Shown one piece after another: positions 45,273 through 53,399 of a DNA stretch of 64,000 nucleotides. Position numbers and translations under genes: made by a program. The DNA comes from Brevundimonas sp. Its GTDB lineage: Bacteria > Pseudomonadota > Alphaproteobacteria > Caulobacterales > Caulobacteraceae. Each line of letters begins with the position of its first letter. The stretch's first letter is position 1. The notes beneath the pieces were generated by a model that did no database searches, had not been told where the DNA came from, and worked only from the letters and a program-made list of their open reading frames with translations. Where the stretch lies: the NCBI RefSeq assembly GCF_029946145.1, contig NZ_JAQSDY010000027.1, positions 62,001-126,000 of the forward strand, given 5' to 3'.

Positions 45273-45911
45273 ATGCCCGACGGATCACACACCGCCCCGC
45301 CCGCCCCCCTCCCGGCGCCGGACCCCTTTCCGCCCACGCTCCGGAACTGGCGCGAGGACGGCCGCGGCCGCCGCACCGCCCCCGACGAAGTCTGGACCGC
45401 CGCGCGCGACGACTATCTGGCCGGGATGTCCGCGCCCGAGGTCTGCGCTCGCCACGACGTCCGGCTCAGCACCCTGCGCCAGCGCGCCGTGCGAGAGGGC
45501 TGGCGTCGCGTCGACCAGCCCTGGTCGCCCCGCAACCGGCTGGATCCCGACGACGAGGGCGTCGAGCTGGAAGCGCGGATCGGCGGCGACCTGGACAAGG
45601 TCGAGCTGCGCGAACTGTCCTGGGTGGCCGCCCGCCGGATGATGCGCGCCGTGCTGCGCGGCGACGCGACCGACGCCCTGCGCTGGCGCCGGGTGCGCGA
45701 GGCCATGGACGCCGAAGACGCCGAGATGGACCGGCTGATGGAACAGCAGGAGGCGATCTGGGCCAGCCGTCGCGGGCACGCTGCCGATGTGAACCGGGGA
45801 GACGCTGTAGACGCTGTAGACGCTGTAGACGGTGTAGACGGTGTGGACGGTGTTTTTCCCAGACCCCGCCCTTCTTGCGGGAGAAGGCGGCTCGCGAAGC
45901 GGGACGGATGA
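45273..45911 (+). CDS. hypothetical protein with HTH-like segment and Asp-Ala-Val repeats
   Basis: A 212-residue protein. A segment at about 40-75 (DDYLAGMSAPEVCARHDV then LSTLRQRAVREGWRRV) looks like a helix-turn-helix similar to those in phage terminase small subunits and homeodomain-like proteins. A basic, helical middle (MMRAVLRGDATDALRWRRV) follows. From about residue 177 a 9-base tandem repeat gives DAV/DGV triplets, and the last twenty residues are encoded by family B repeat DNA. The original C terminus therefore probably ended earlier and was extended by repeat DNA. Function is unknown. Confidence 0.6.
   Translation: MPDGSHTAPPAPLPAPDPFPPTLRNWREDGRGRRTAPDEVWTAARDDYLAGMSAPEVCARHDVRLSTLRQRAVREGWRRVDQPWSPRNRLDPDDEGVELEARIGGDLDKVELRELSWVAARRMMRAVLRGDATDALRWRRVREAMDAEDAEMDRLMEQQEAIWASRRGHAADVNRGDAVDAVDAVDGVDGVDGVFPRPRPSCGRRRLAKRDG
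45801..45854. repeat. 9-bp tandem repeat, six copies, inside a gene
   Basis: Unit GACGCTGTA three times, then GACGGTGTA, GACGGTGTG and GACGGTGTT. Six 9-base units run in frame and encode Asp-Ala-Val or Asp-Gly-Val. A related 9-base array (GACTCAGTA) lies at 63693-63728. Copy number could vary by slippage without a frameshift. Confidence 0.85.
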
Positions 45912-45978
45912 GGGGTCGCGCGGGCGGTCCGGCCCCTCGTCCGGCCCTGCGGGCCACCTTCTCCCGCGAGGGGAGACG
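45870..45978. repeat. palindromic repeat pair, family B
   Basis: CTTGCGGGAGAAGGCGG with GACGGATGAGGGG (from 45874) is answered by GGCCCCTCGTCCGG and CCACCTTCTCCCGCGAGGGG (to about 45974), giving a long imperfect inverted repeat. The left arm overlaps the 3' end of the preceding gene and the right arm ends just before the DUF2461 start. The left arm resembles 44602-44653. Confidence 0.7.
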
Positions 45979-45983
45979 GCTAT

Positions 45984-46847
45984 ATGGACCCCATGACCCC
46001 TTCCTTCCCCGGCTTCGCCCCCGCCGACCTGGCCTTCCTGTCCGGCCTCGCCGCCCGCAACGAGCGCGACTGGTTCATCGCCCACCGGGCCGCATACGAC
46101 GCGGTGCTGAAACCCGCCCTGGCCGCCCTGATCGCCGACGCCTCGACCGCCTGCGCCGCGCGCGGCCTGCCGCTGGGCGGGGACCCGACCCGGAGCCAGT
46201 TCCGCATCCACCGCGACGTCCGCTTCTCGAAGAACAAGGCGCCGTACAAGACCCATCTCTCGGCCGTCCTGACCCGCGACGGGCTGAGGATGTCGCCCGG
46301 CATGGCCTATATCCATATCGAGCCCGAGGGCGGGTCGCGGGTCACGGCCGACAGCTTCGACTATGACTCGATCGACCCGCTGGATCCCTCGACCCATCCC
46401 GCCGCCCGGCTGGCGGCGGAATCGTCATCCTCCGACTTGATCGGGGGACCCGCCGCCGGGTGGGCGGGCATCCCCGACGTCGAGGACGCCCACGGCCGCG
46501 GCCCCTATGTCTCGGCCGGCTTCTTCCTCTACGACCGGCGCAACAGCGAACGCGTCCGCCGCGCCATCGTCGCCGACCCCGCCGCCTGGCTGGCCGTCGA
46601 GAAACATCTGGCGTCGAAGGGCCTGCGCCTCGCCCCCGGCCTCGCCGTCAAACGCATGCCCAAGGGCTATGAGGACCACGCCGGCGGCCCGCTGGAAGGG
46701 GCGCTGAAACGCACCCAGTGGTACGCCCGCCGCCCCCTGACGGGCGCCGAGATCGGCAGCCCCGCCCTGCCGGAAACCCTCGCCGGCTTCATTCAGGACA
46801 TGGTCCCCCTGCTGCATTTCGGATGGGGGGCGCTGGACAAGGTCTGA
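45984..46847 (+). CDS. TIGR02453/DUF2461 family protein
   Basis: A 287-residue protein matching the TIGR02453 (DUF2461) family. The near-N-terminal FLSGLAARNERDWFIAHRAAYD (first 20: FLSGLAARNERDWFIAHRAA) corresponds to the F..L..NN.+.WF...+..Y pattern. RDVRFSKNKAPYKTHLSAV is the hallmark motif, and GGSRVTADSFDYDSID with FFLYDRRNSERVR follow. The family is widespread and uncharacterised. It follows family B repeat DNA with almost no spacer, so its own promoter may lie in the repeat or further upstream. Confidence 0.85.
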   Translation: MDPMTPSFPGFAPADLAFLSGLAARNERDWFIAHRAAYDAVLKPALAALIADASTACAARGLPLGGDPTRSQFRIHRDVRFSKNKAPYKTHLSAVLTRDGLRMSPGMAYIHIEPEGGSRVTADSFDYDSIDPLDPSTHPAARLAAESSSSDLIGGPAAGWAGIPDVEDAHGRGPYVSAGFFLYDRRNSERVRRAIVADPAAWLAVEKHLASKGLRLAPGLAVKRMPKGYEDHAGGPLEGALKRTQWYARRPLTGAEIGSPALPETLAGFIQDMVPLLHFGWGALDKV

Positions 46848-46866
46848 CAGACGTGGGCGCCCGCGC

Positions 46867-46898
46867 TTCGTGAACGAACACCTGCCTCCGTTCACGAA
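46867..46898. promoter_or_regulatory. inverted repeat upstream of DUF2141/carotenoid oxygenase genes
   Basis: TTCGTGAACG (46867-46876) and CGTTCACGAA (46889-46898) are perfect 10-base arms around a 12-base spacer. They lie about 107-138 bases before the DUF2141 start. This could be an operator, or a terminator-like hairpin without a T run for the upstream gene. Confidence 0.45.
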
Positions 46899-47004
46899 CG
46901 CACGCCGCCCGAAGCCGCAATCCTGATGGCGAGGCCCCCGGGCCCGTCTCACGGTCGGTCCATCGAAACGGCCCGGTCGTCGGGCCCCCTGAAGGACCCG
47001 CCCC

Positions 47005-47421
47005 ATGATCGCCCTCGCCGCCGCCCTGCTGCTCCTGACCACCCCCGCCGCCAACCAGACCGGCCCCGCCGAATCCAGCCTGGTCCTGACCTTCGAAACC
47101 GGCGCCCGGACCGGCTCGGTCATGGTCGCCCTCTATGACTCCGGGACCGCCTACGACGGCGGCCCCGCCGTCGCCCGCATGGCCATCCCCGCCTCGGGCC
47201 CCGTGGTCGCCCGGTTCGAGAACCTCCCCGCCGGCGACTACGCCGTGAAGGCCTTCCACGACGTCAACGGCGACGGCCAGCTGAACACCAACCCCTTCGG
47301 CCTGCCCACCGAGCCCTACGCCTTCTCCAACAACGCCGTCGGCAACATGGGCCCCGCCCGCTGGGACGCCGCCCGCTTCCCCGTCTCGGGCGAAACCGCC
47401 CAGACCATCACCATCCGCTAG
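47005..47421 (+). CDS. DUF2141 family exported protein
   Basis: A 138-residue protein with a signal peptide (MIALAAALLLLTTPAANQ) and a DUF2141 beta domain. The family hallmarks are GDYAVKAFHDVNGDGQLNTN, then GLPTEPYAFSNNA. The D-N-x-D-G pattern may bind calcium. It starts a two-gene unit with the carotenoid oxygenase 11 bases downstream. A paralogue lies at 49784. DUF2141 proteins are periplasmic or outer-membrane associated and of unknown function. Confidence 0.85.
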   Translation: MIALAAALLLLTTPAANQTGPAESSLVLTFETGARTGSVMVALYDSGTAYDGGPAVARMAIPASGPVVARFENLPAGDYAVKAFHDVNGDGQLNTNPFGLPTEPYAFSNNAVGNMGPARWDAARFPVSGETAQTITIR

Positions 47422-47432
47422 GGGGCCCGGCC

Positions 47433-48893
47433 ATGATCGCGTCCCGCCGCCACTTCCTGATGGGCGCCGCCGCCCTCTCCGCCGCCGTGGTCACGCCCGA
47501 AACCGTCCGCGCCATGGCCGCCCTGCAGGCCTCCGCCGACTGGGCCCTGGCCACCGCCGACCTCGAGACCGACGTCGCCCCCCGGGCCATGCGCCTCGTC
47601 CACGGCCGCGCCCCCGCCGGCCTGACCGGGACCCTGTTCCGCAACGGCCCGGCGAAGTTCCGCCGCCCGGGCGGCTCGGCCACCCACTGGTTCGACGGAG
47701 ACGGGCTGATGCGGGCCTTCCGCGTCAACGACGGCCAGGTCACCCTCGACGCCCGCTTCGCCGACACGCCCAAGCGCCGCTGGGAGACCGAGCTCGACGC
47801 CGTGGTCACCCCCGGCTTCGGCACCGTCGGCGACGCCCGCGCCCGCGTCGGCTCCACCGATGACGTCAACTCGGCCAACACCGCCGTCATGCTGGCCGGC
47901 GACGAGGTCTGGGCCCTGTGGGAAGGCGGCTCGCCCATGGCGATGAGCGCGTCGGACCTGTCGACCAGGCGCTTCGTCACCCTGCGCGACGACCTCAAGG
48001 GCATGCCCTTCCAGGCCCACCCGCGCTACGACCCCGACGGCACGATCTGGAACATCGGCCTGGACGCCGACAAGGCCATAATCTGGCGCCTCAACGCCGA
48101 CCGCAGCCTGCATACGGCCCAGGTGCTGGACCTGCCCCGCGCCAGCTACATGCATGACTTCACCGCCACGGCCCGCCACCTGATCCTGGTGCTCCAGCCC
48201 TGGGTCTTCGACCGCCCGCGCATGCCCTATGCGAGCCGCTTCCAGTGGAAGCCCGAGCTGGGCACGCAGATCATGGTCGTGGACAAGGCCGACCTGTCGC
48301 GCCGCCGGATCTTCGAGCTCCCGGCCTTCAGCTATTTCCACCTCGGCGACGCCTGGGAGGACGCCTCGGGCACGATCCGCTTCGACGTGGCGGCGGGCAA
48401 GGACGTCGCCTTCGCCCTCGACGGCGCCCGGGTGCTGGTCGAACAGCGCGGCTCCGTCCCCGGCGAGCACGCGGTGCTGAAACTGGTCACCCTGCACGCC
48501 GACGGCCGCGCCGAACTGGCGACCAGCGGGATCACCGCCGAGTTCCCGAAAAGCGATCCCCGCCGCGCCGGCCTGCCCCGCCGCCTGACCGTCCACGTCG
48601 CCGGCGAGCGGCCCGACCGCCCGCTGCCGACAGGCCTCGCCACCTGGGACTGGGACAGCGGGACTTCGGATTATTTCAACTTCGGCGACACCCAGATCGT
48701 GGAAGAGGCCGTCATCGTGCCCCGTGGTCCCGACGAGACCGACGCCTGGCTGATCGCACCCTCCATCAACCTGCGAGAAGGCGTCACCGAGCTCCATGCC
48801 TTCAACGCCGCCCGCGTCGCAGACGGCCCGGTCGCCACCTGGCGCGCCGACCTAGCGCTGCCCGCCGGCTTCCACGGCATCTGGGCGGGGTAG
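47433..48893 (+). CDS. carotenoid cleavage oxygenase family protein (Tat-exported)
   Basis: A 486-residue seven-blade propeller of the RPE65/carotenoid oxygenase family. The four iron-binding histidines can be placed: H196 (QAHPRYD), H241 (YMHDFTAT), H303 (YFHLGDAWED) and H481 (FHGIWAG). The N terminus has SRRHFLMGAAAL followed by a hydrophobic stretch, a twin-arginine signal, so it acts in the periplasm. The enzyme cleaves a carotenoid, apocarotenoid or stilbenoid double bond with oxygen. It is coupled to the upstream DUF2141 gene. The substrate cannot be told from sequence. Confidence 0.9.
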   Translation: MIASRRHFLMGAAALSAAVVTPETVRAMAALQASADWALATADLETDVAPRAMRLVHGRAPAGLTGTLFRNGPAKFRRPGGSATHWFDGDGLMRAFRVNDGQVTLDARFADTPKRRWETELDAVVTPGFGTVGDARARVGSTDDVNSANTAVMLAGDEVWALWEGGSPMAMSASDLSTRRFVTLRDDLKGMPFQAHPRYDPDGTIWNIGLDADKAIIWRLNADRSLHTAQVLDLPRASYMHDFTATARHLILVLQPWVFDRPRMPYASRFQWKPELGTQIMVVDKADLSRRRIFELPAFSYFHLGDAWEDASGTIRFDVAAGKDVAFALDGARVLVEQRGSVPGEHAVLKLVTLHADGRAELATSGITAEFPKSDPRRAGLPRRLTVHVAGERPDRPLPTGLATWDWDSGTSDYFNFGDTQIVEEAVIVPRGPDETDAWLIAPSINLREGVTELHAFNAARVADGPVATWRADLALPAGFHGIWAG

Positions 48894-48939
48894 GAAATGG
48901 CCTCAAGCAGCGCTAAGCGCGGTAGGGCCAAAGGGTTGG

Positions 48940-49719
48940 TCAGTACCAGCCGGCCTCGCGCAGGGCCCTGGCGTACCGCCGGCTCACGGGCGCCTCCAGC
49001 CCGCCTTCCAGCGTCAGGGTCGCCCGGCCGTCGCCCCGGCTCACCCCGCGCAAGGCGTCCCTGGCCACCCACCAGCTGCGGTGCGTCTGCGCGCCCTCCA
49101 GCCCTTCAAGCTCGGTCAGGGCGTCGGACAGCCGCATCAGGATCAGGTCGGATCCCCGGTCGGTGTGGATGCGCAGATAATGATCTTCGGACTGGACAGC
49201 CCGGATGACCGAGCCCCTCAGCTTGAACGGCAGCCGATCGAGGAACCGGGCCGGCTTCCCGCCCGCCGCGGCCGCATGGGTCTGCACCGGCGACCGCGCC
49301 ATGAAGACGTTCAGCGCGCTCAGCGTCCCGGTCACCACCAGCACGGGCCCGATGAAGTCCGGCAGCCGCGCCAGCGTCACCGACCGGTCGTCGTCGAAGA
49401 ACCAGCCCGTAACGGCCCACACCATGACCACCAGGGGCCCCGACATGACCAGCGTCAGGGCCACGACCGCCAGCAACGGCCGCCGATCCATGTCGACATG
49501 CCGCTCGATCAGCAGGGAGCACAGATGCCCCCATGACGCGCCGAGCAGCATGAGCGGCAGCCAGTATCCCAGCCGGAACAGCAGCGACGTCCCGCTCATG
49601 CCGAACGCCTCGGTCAGGGCCAGCAGCACGCCGGCGGCCAGCGCCATGGCCAGGCCGCGCAGCAACCCGCGATCCACGGAAAAGCGCACGACATCGGCCC
49701 TGGTCTCGCTCACGCTCAT
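48940..49719 (-). CDS. LytTR-family transcriptional regulator, membrane-anchored
   Basis: A 259-residue regulator. Four hydrophobic helices lie in the first 150 residues (MALAAGVLLALTEAFGM, YWLPLMLLGASWGHLCSLLI, LLAVVALTLVMSGPLVVMVW, FIGPVLVVTGTLSALNVFM). A C-terminal LytTR DNA-binding domain follows (VIRAVQSEDHYLRIHTDRGS, THRSWWVARDALRGV). ATG at 49719 places the start just before the first helix. It is divergent from a DUF2141 gene and convergent with the carotenoid oxygenase gene, so it likely controls this module in response to a membrane signal. Confidence 0.87.
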   Translation of the reverse strand: MSVSETRADVVRFSVDRGLLRGLAMALAAGVLLALTEAFGMSGTSLLFRLGYWLPLMLLGASWGHLCSLLIERHVDMDRRPLLAVVALTLVMSGPLVVMVWAVTGWFFDDDRSVTLARLPDFIGPVLVVTGTLSALNVFMARSPVQTHAAAAGGKPARFLDRLPFKLRGSVIRAVQSEDHYLRIHTDRGSDLILMRLSDALTELEGLEGAQTHRSWWVARDALRGVSRGDGRATLTLEGGLEAPVSRRYARALREAGWY

Positions 49720-49740
49720 GCTGGACGGCCTCCTTGCGAC

Positions 49741-49769
49741 GTGGTCTGTCGATCCGCCCTTGAGACCAC
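49741..49769. promoter_or_regulatory. inverted repeat between LytTR and DUF2141 genes
   Basis: GTGGTCT (49741-49747) and AGACCAC (49763-49769) face each other in the 64-base divergent promoter. CGAAACGGACCCGG follows at 49769-49782, and CGAAACGGCCCGG is found at 46964-46976 before the other DUF2141 gene, so the two promoters may share a control element. Confidence 0.42.
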
Positions 49770-49783
49770 GAAACGGACCCGGA

Positions 49784-50200
49784 ATGAAGCGCGCATCGCT
49801 GTTCTCCGCCGCCCTGATGCTGGCGGCCCCACCCGCCCTCGCGGCCGATCTGACGTTGGCCCTGTCGACCCGGGCGACCGGGGGGCGGATCGCCATCGCC
49901 ATCTACCGCGACGCCGACGCCATGCGCCGTGGCGAGGGCGCGGTGCGCACCGCCCTGATCCCCCGCACCGGCCGGATCACCATGACAACGCTCAGCGGAC
50001 TGGCGCCCGGCCGCTACGCCGTCGCCGTCTTCCACGATACGGACGGGAACGGTCGCCTCAGCACCTGGCCGATCGGCTTGCCGAAGGAAGCCTACGGCTT
50101 TTCCCGCAACGCCCGCAGCCGTTTCGGGCCGCCCGCCTTCGACGCCGCCGCCTTCGACCTTCCGGCCGCGGGCTCCCGCCAGGAGATCAGCCTGCGCTAG
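49784..50200 (+). CDS. DUF2141 family exported protein
   Basis: A 138-residue paralogue of the 47005 product. A signal peptide (MKRASLFSAALMLAAPPALA) precedes the beta domain with GRYAVAVFHDTDGNGRLSTW and GLPKEAYGFSRNA, the same segments as in its paralogue. ATG at 49784 gives the complete signal sequence. It is divergent from the LytTR regulator. Its 3' end overlaps that of the convergent TetR gene by 14 bases. Confidence 0.85.
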   Translation: MKRASLFSAALMLAAPPALAADLTLALSTRATGGRIAIAIYRDADAMRRGEGAVRTALIPRTGRITMTTLSGLAPGRYAVAVFHDTDGNGRLSTWPIGLPKEAYGFSRNARSRFGPPAFDAAAFDLPAAGSRQEISLR

Positions 50201-50888
50201 GCAAACACACCGCCCGGAAACCGGCCGCCGCGAACCGCACCATATAGTCGCAGGCGCTCTCCAGATCGCCCGACCGGCACAGGCCGCCCGACAGCCGGTC
50301 CAGCCGTCCGGTCTCACCCAGCGTCAGGGTCAGGGCCCCGGACAGGTTGTGATAGGCCCAGTACAGGTCCACCTCGCGCGCCTCGGGCATGATCACCTTG
50401 ACCAGCTCGATCAGTCGCCGGATCGCCGGATCGAAATAGCGGGCCATGGTCTCGCCGCCGAAGGTCGGGTTGGCGTTGGTCTGGGCCACCAGGGCGGAAT
50501 AGTGCTTCCACCCCGGCCCGCCCTTCAGCGACCATTGGAACGGCGGCCGCAGGAAGGCTTCCAGCAACCCCTCCAGAGTCATTCCATCGGGTCCGGCCTC
50601 GCGGGCGTAGCGGTTGATCGCGTCGACCCGCTCGTTGTTCCAGACCTCGGCCCGGCGAAGGAAGACCGCGTCGAACAGCCCCCGCTTGGCGCCGAAATAA
50701 TAGTGGACCAGCGCGGTATCGACCCCCGCCTCGCGCGCCACCTCGCGGATGGTCACGCCATAGAAGCCGTGTTTGGAGAACAGGTCCTCGGACGCGTCCA
50801 GGATCAGGTCGCGCGTATCGGCCGAACCGGCCGTCTTGGCCTTCGGGGGACGTCCGCGTTTTGCGGTCGGGGCATCAAGCTTGGTCAT
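50187..50888 (-). CDS. TetR/AcrR-family transcriptional regulator
   Basis: A 233-residue regulator. A basic arm (KRGRPPKAK) precedes the helix-turn-helix (about 25-70), with SKHGFYGVTIREVAREAGVD and ALVHYYFGAKRGLFDAV. The remaining helical domain contains GPGWKHYSALVAQ and a C-terminal segment like those of fatty-acid or aromatic-responsive TetRs (CerR-type C-terminal domain). It is divergent from the TonB receptor at 51066, with an inverted repeat between them, and probably represses the receptor/MFS locus. It is also a candidate for the regulator acting on the distant catabolic island. Confidence 0.85.
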   Translation of the reverse strand: MTKLDAPTAKRGRPPKAKTAGSADTRDLILDASEDLFSKHGFYGVTIREVAREAGVDTALVHYYFGAKRGLFDAVFLRRAEVWNNERVDAINRYAREAGPDGMTLEGLLEAFLRPPFQWSLKGGPGWKHYSALVAQTNANPTFGGETMARYFDPAIRRLIELVKVIMPEAREVDLYWAYHNLSGALTLTLGETGRLDRLSGGLCRSGDLESACDYMVRFAAAGFRAVCLPSAG

Positions 50889-50968
50889 GACGGTGAAGCT
50901 AGGCCCCAATCCCCCGCCTGTGCAACGGCGCCACAGGTCGGCGAGTCGGTGACGCCAGGGAAGCTGCG

Positions 50969-50993
50969 CCGTTTGACAGACCTCGCAAAACGG
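50969..50993. promoter_or_regulatory. operator-like inverted repeat in tetR/TonB-receptor promoter
   Basis: CCGTTTG (50969-50975) faces CAAAACGG (50986-50993). The arm words CGTTTG and AAACGG also occur in the island sites near 323, 10261 and 22224. TTGACA at 50973-50978 overlaps the left arm and would make a -35 element blocked by a bound repressor. Confidence 0.5.
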
Positions 50994-51065
50994 TTACGTT
51001 CCGCGAAAATCATTGAACGCTGAATAAAAGCGTCTCGGCTGGAAATCACAGGATTGGGGCTACTC

Positions 51066-53264
51066 ATGAATCGCTACGTTAAGACCGCCTTGCTGGCCGG
51101 GGCCGCCTGGAGCGCGCTTTCGACCTTCGCCATGGCCCAGGACGCCGGTCCGCAGGAGGGAGCTTCCTCGGTGGACGACGTCATCGTCACCGCGCGCCGT
51201 CGCGACGAACTGCTCAAGGATGTGCCGATCGCGGTCTCGGTCATCGGCGAGGAGCGGCTCGAGCAGACCGGCGCGTCCGACATCACCGCCCTGCAGCAGC
51301 AGACCCCGAACGCGACCGTACAGGTCGCCCGCGGCTCCAACTCCACCCTGATCTCCTTCATCCGCGGCGTCGGCCAGCAGGACCCGCTGTGGGGCTTCGA
51401 GCCGGGCGTGGGCCTGTATGTCGATGACGTCTACGTCGCCCGCCCGCAGGGCGCCGTACTGGACATCTACGACGTCCAGCGCATCGAGGTGCTGCGCGGT
51501 CCGCAAGGCTCGCTCTACGGACGCAACACGGTCGGCGGCGCGGTCAAATATGTCACCAACCGCCTGTCGAGCGATCCGGAACTGACACTGCGCGGCGCCT
51601 ACGGCAGCTACAACCAGATCGACCTGATGGCCTCCGGCAGCGTTCCGCTGGCCGACAATTTCCGCGTCGGCGGCGCCATCGCCTCCTATCAGCGCGACGG
51701 CTACGGCACGAACATCAACACCGGCGCCGAACACTACAACAAGGACGTCCTCGCCGGCCGCCTCAGCGCCGAGTGGGAGCCGCGCGACGACATGTCGATC
51801 CGCCTGGCCTATGACCGCGTCCAGGACGACTCCAACCCCCGCCACGGTCACCGCGAAGTGGCCGGCGCCACCCCGGCCGGCGCCGTCCTGCCCAGCGTCT
51901 ATGACACCAACGCCGGCATCGGCGACGACAACTCGGTGATGAACCAGGGCGCCTCGGCGACCGTCCAGCTGGACCTCAACGACAACTGGACCTTCAAGTC
52001 GATCACGGCCTGGCGCGAAGGCGACACCGACACTGTCATCGACTTCGACAACACGCCGACGCCGACGCTGGATATTCCGGCCTACTATGCCGACGACCAG
52101 CTGACGCAGGAGTTCCAGTTCCTGTTCGACTACGACCGGATGCAGGGCGTGCTGGGCTTCTTCTACCTGGACGGCCACGCCGAGGGCGCCTTCGACACGA
52201 TCCTGGGCGGCGCGGGCATCGTCATCGGCACGGGTGGCGCGGTCGACACCGAGAGCTGGGCCGGCTTCGCCGACATCAACCTCGACCTGACCGATCGCCT
52301 GCACCTGGGCCTCGGCGCCCGCTACACGCTGGACAACAAGCGTGGGACGGTGTTCCGCGCCAACTATCTCGGCGCCACCAACAGCCCGCTGCTGGGCGGT
52401 ACGGCGCGGCCGCCGCTGCTGGTCCGCACCAACTATACGAACGAGAAGGACTTCAGCCAGTTCACGCCGCGCGTCGCCCTGTCCTACGACCTGAGCGACG
52501 ATGTCACGACCTATGTCTCGTTCTCGCAGGGCTTCAAGTCGGGCGGCTTCGACATGCGGGGCGATGCGATCTTCACGCCTGACACCGTCAACGGCTATGA
52601 TCCGGAAACCGTCGACTCCTGGGAGATCGGTCTGAAGGGCGCCCTCGACCGTCTGACGTTCGCCGCCTCCGTCTTCCACAATGAATACCAGGACCAGCAG
52701 GTCACCACCCAGGTGCCCGCGATCGGCGGCATCGCCAGCTTCGTCGACAACGTCGGGTCCTCGACCTTCTACGGCGCCGAGCTCGAAGGCCAGCTGCGTA
52801 TCCTCGACAACCTGTCGGCCAGCTTCGCCATCGGCTATCTGAACTCCGATTTCGATGAGTTCCTGCGCTACAATCTCGCAACAGCCGCGTACGAGGACAT
52901 TTCCGACCTGGTGGTGCTGCAGAACGCGCCGGAATGGACCGGCTACCTCGGCTTCACCTGGATCGGCGACGTGGCTGGAGGCGACCTGGCGGTGACCCCG
53001 TCGGTCAGCTATCGCGGAGACTACAGCCAGTTCGAATTCCCGAACCCCGTGCTCGATCAGCAGGCCTACACCCTGGTGGACCTGTCGATCGTCTGGACCG
53101 ACCCGACCGACCGCTTCACCCTGGGCCTGTACGGCAAGAACCTGACCGACGAAGAGTACCGCGTCGGCGGTTACAACTTCGCCGGCGCGCTCTTCAACAA
53201 CTCGCTGATCGGCTACTACGGTCCGCCGCAGACGGTCACGGCCTCGCTGAAGGTCACTTTCTGA
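51066..53264 (+). CDS. TonB-dependent receptor
   Basis: A 732-residue outer-membrane receptor. The signal peptide (LLAGAAWSALSTFAMAQ) is followed by the TonB box SVDDVIVTARRR and a plug with VPIAVSVIGEE, GVGLYVDDVYVARPQ and LRGPQGSLYGRNTVGGAV. A long barrel ends in SLKVTF with a terminal Phe. ATG at 51066 gives the full signal peptide. A terminator follows the gene, then an MFS carrier, with a TetR gene facing it, so this is a small regulated uptake locus. The substrate is unknown; the plug signature is the common one of Caulobacterales carbon-source receptors. Confidence 0.92.
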   Translation: MNRYVKTALLAGAAWSALSTFAMAQDAGPQEGASSVDDVIVTARRRDELLKDVPIAVSVIGEERLEQTGASDITALQQQTPNATVQVARGSNSTLISFIRGVGQQDPLWGFEPGVGLYVDDVYVARPQGAVLDIYDVQRIEVLRGPQGSLYGRNTVGGAVKYVTNRLSSDPELTLRGAYGSYNQIDLMASGSVPLADNFRVGGAIASYQRDGYGTNINTGAEHYNKDVLAGRLSAEWEPRDDMSIRLAYDRVQDDSNPRHGHREVAGATPAGAVLPSVYDTNAGIGDDNSVMNQGASATVQLDLNDNWTFKSITAWREGDTDTVIDFDNTPTPTLDIPAYYADDQLTQEFQFLFDYDRMQGVLGFFYLDGHAEGAFDTILGGAGIVIGTGGAVDTESWAGFADINLDLTDRLHLGLGARYTLDNKRGTVFRANYLGATNSPLLGGTARPPLLVRTNYTNEKDFSQFTPRVALSYDLSDDVTTYVSFSQGFKSGGFDMRGDAIFTPDTVNGYDPETVDSWEIGLKGALDRLTFAASVFHNEYQDQQVTTQVPAIGGIASFVDNVGSSTFYGAELEGQLRILDNLSASFAIGYLNSDFDEFLRYNLATAAYEDISDLVVLQNAPEWTGYLGFTWIGDVAGGDLAVTPSVSYRGDYSQFEFPNPVLDQQAYTLVDLSIVWTDPTDRFTLGLYGKNLTDEEYRVGGYNFAGALFNNSLIGYYGPPQTVTASLKVTF

Positions 53265-53299
53265 TCGGGAAATCCTGAAGCCTGATCGCCTCTGATCAT

Positions 53300-53336
53300 G
53301 GGCGGCGGTTCTCCTGAGCCGCCGCCCTTTTTCTTT
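53300..53336 (+). terminator. rho-independent terminator
   Basis: GGGCGGCGG (53300-53308) pairs with CCGCCGCCC (53319-53327) and is followed by TTTTTCTTT. This is a 9-bp stem with a clear T run, after the TonB receptor gene. Confidence 0.88.
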
Positions 53337-53399
53337 GGCGTGGCCACAAAGCCCCGCTACCGTTCCGCCCCACAAGAAGACCAAGTCGAGGGAAACGTC

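Noticed and set aside
46867..46898. Transcription terminator after the DUF2461 gene
   Set aside because: The inverted repeat has a 12-base loop and no T run, so an operator is at least as likely.
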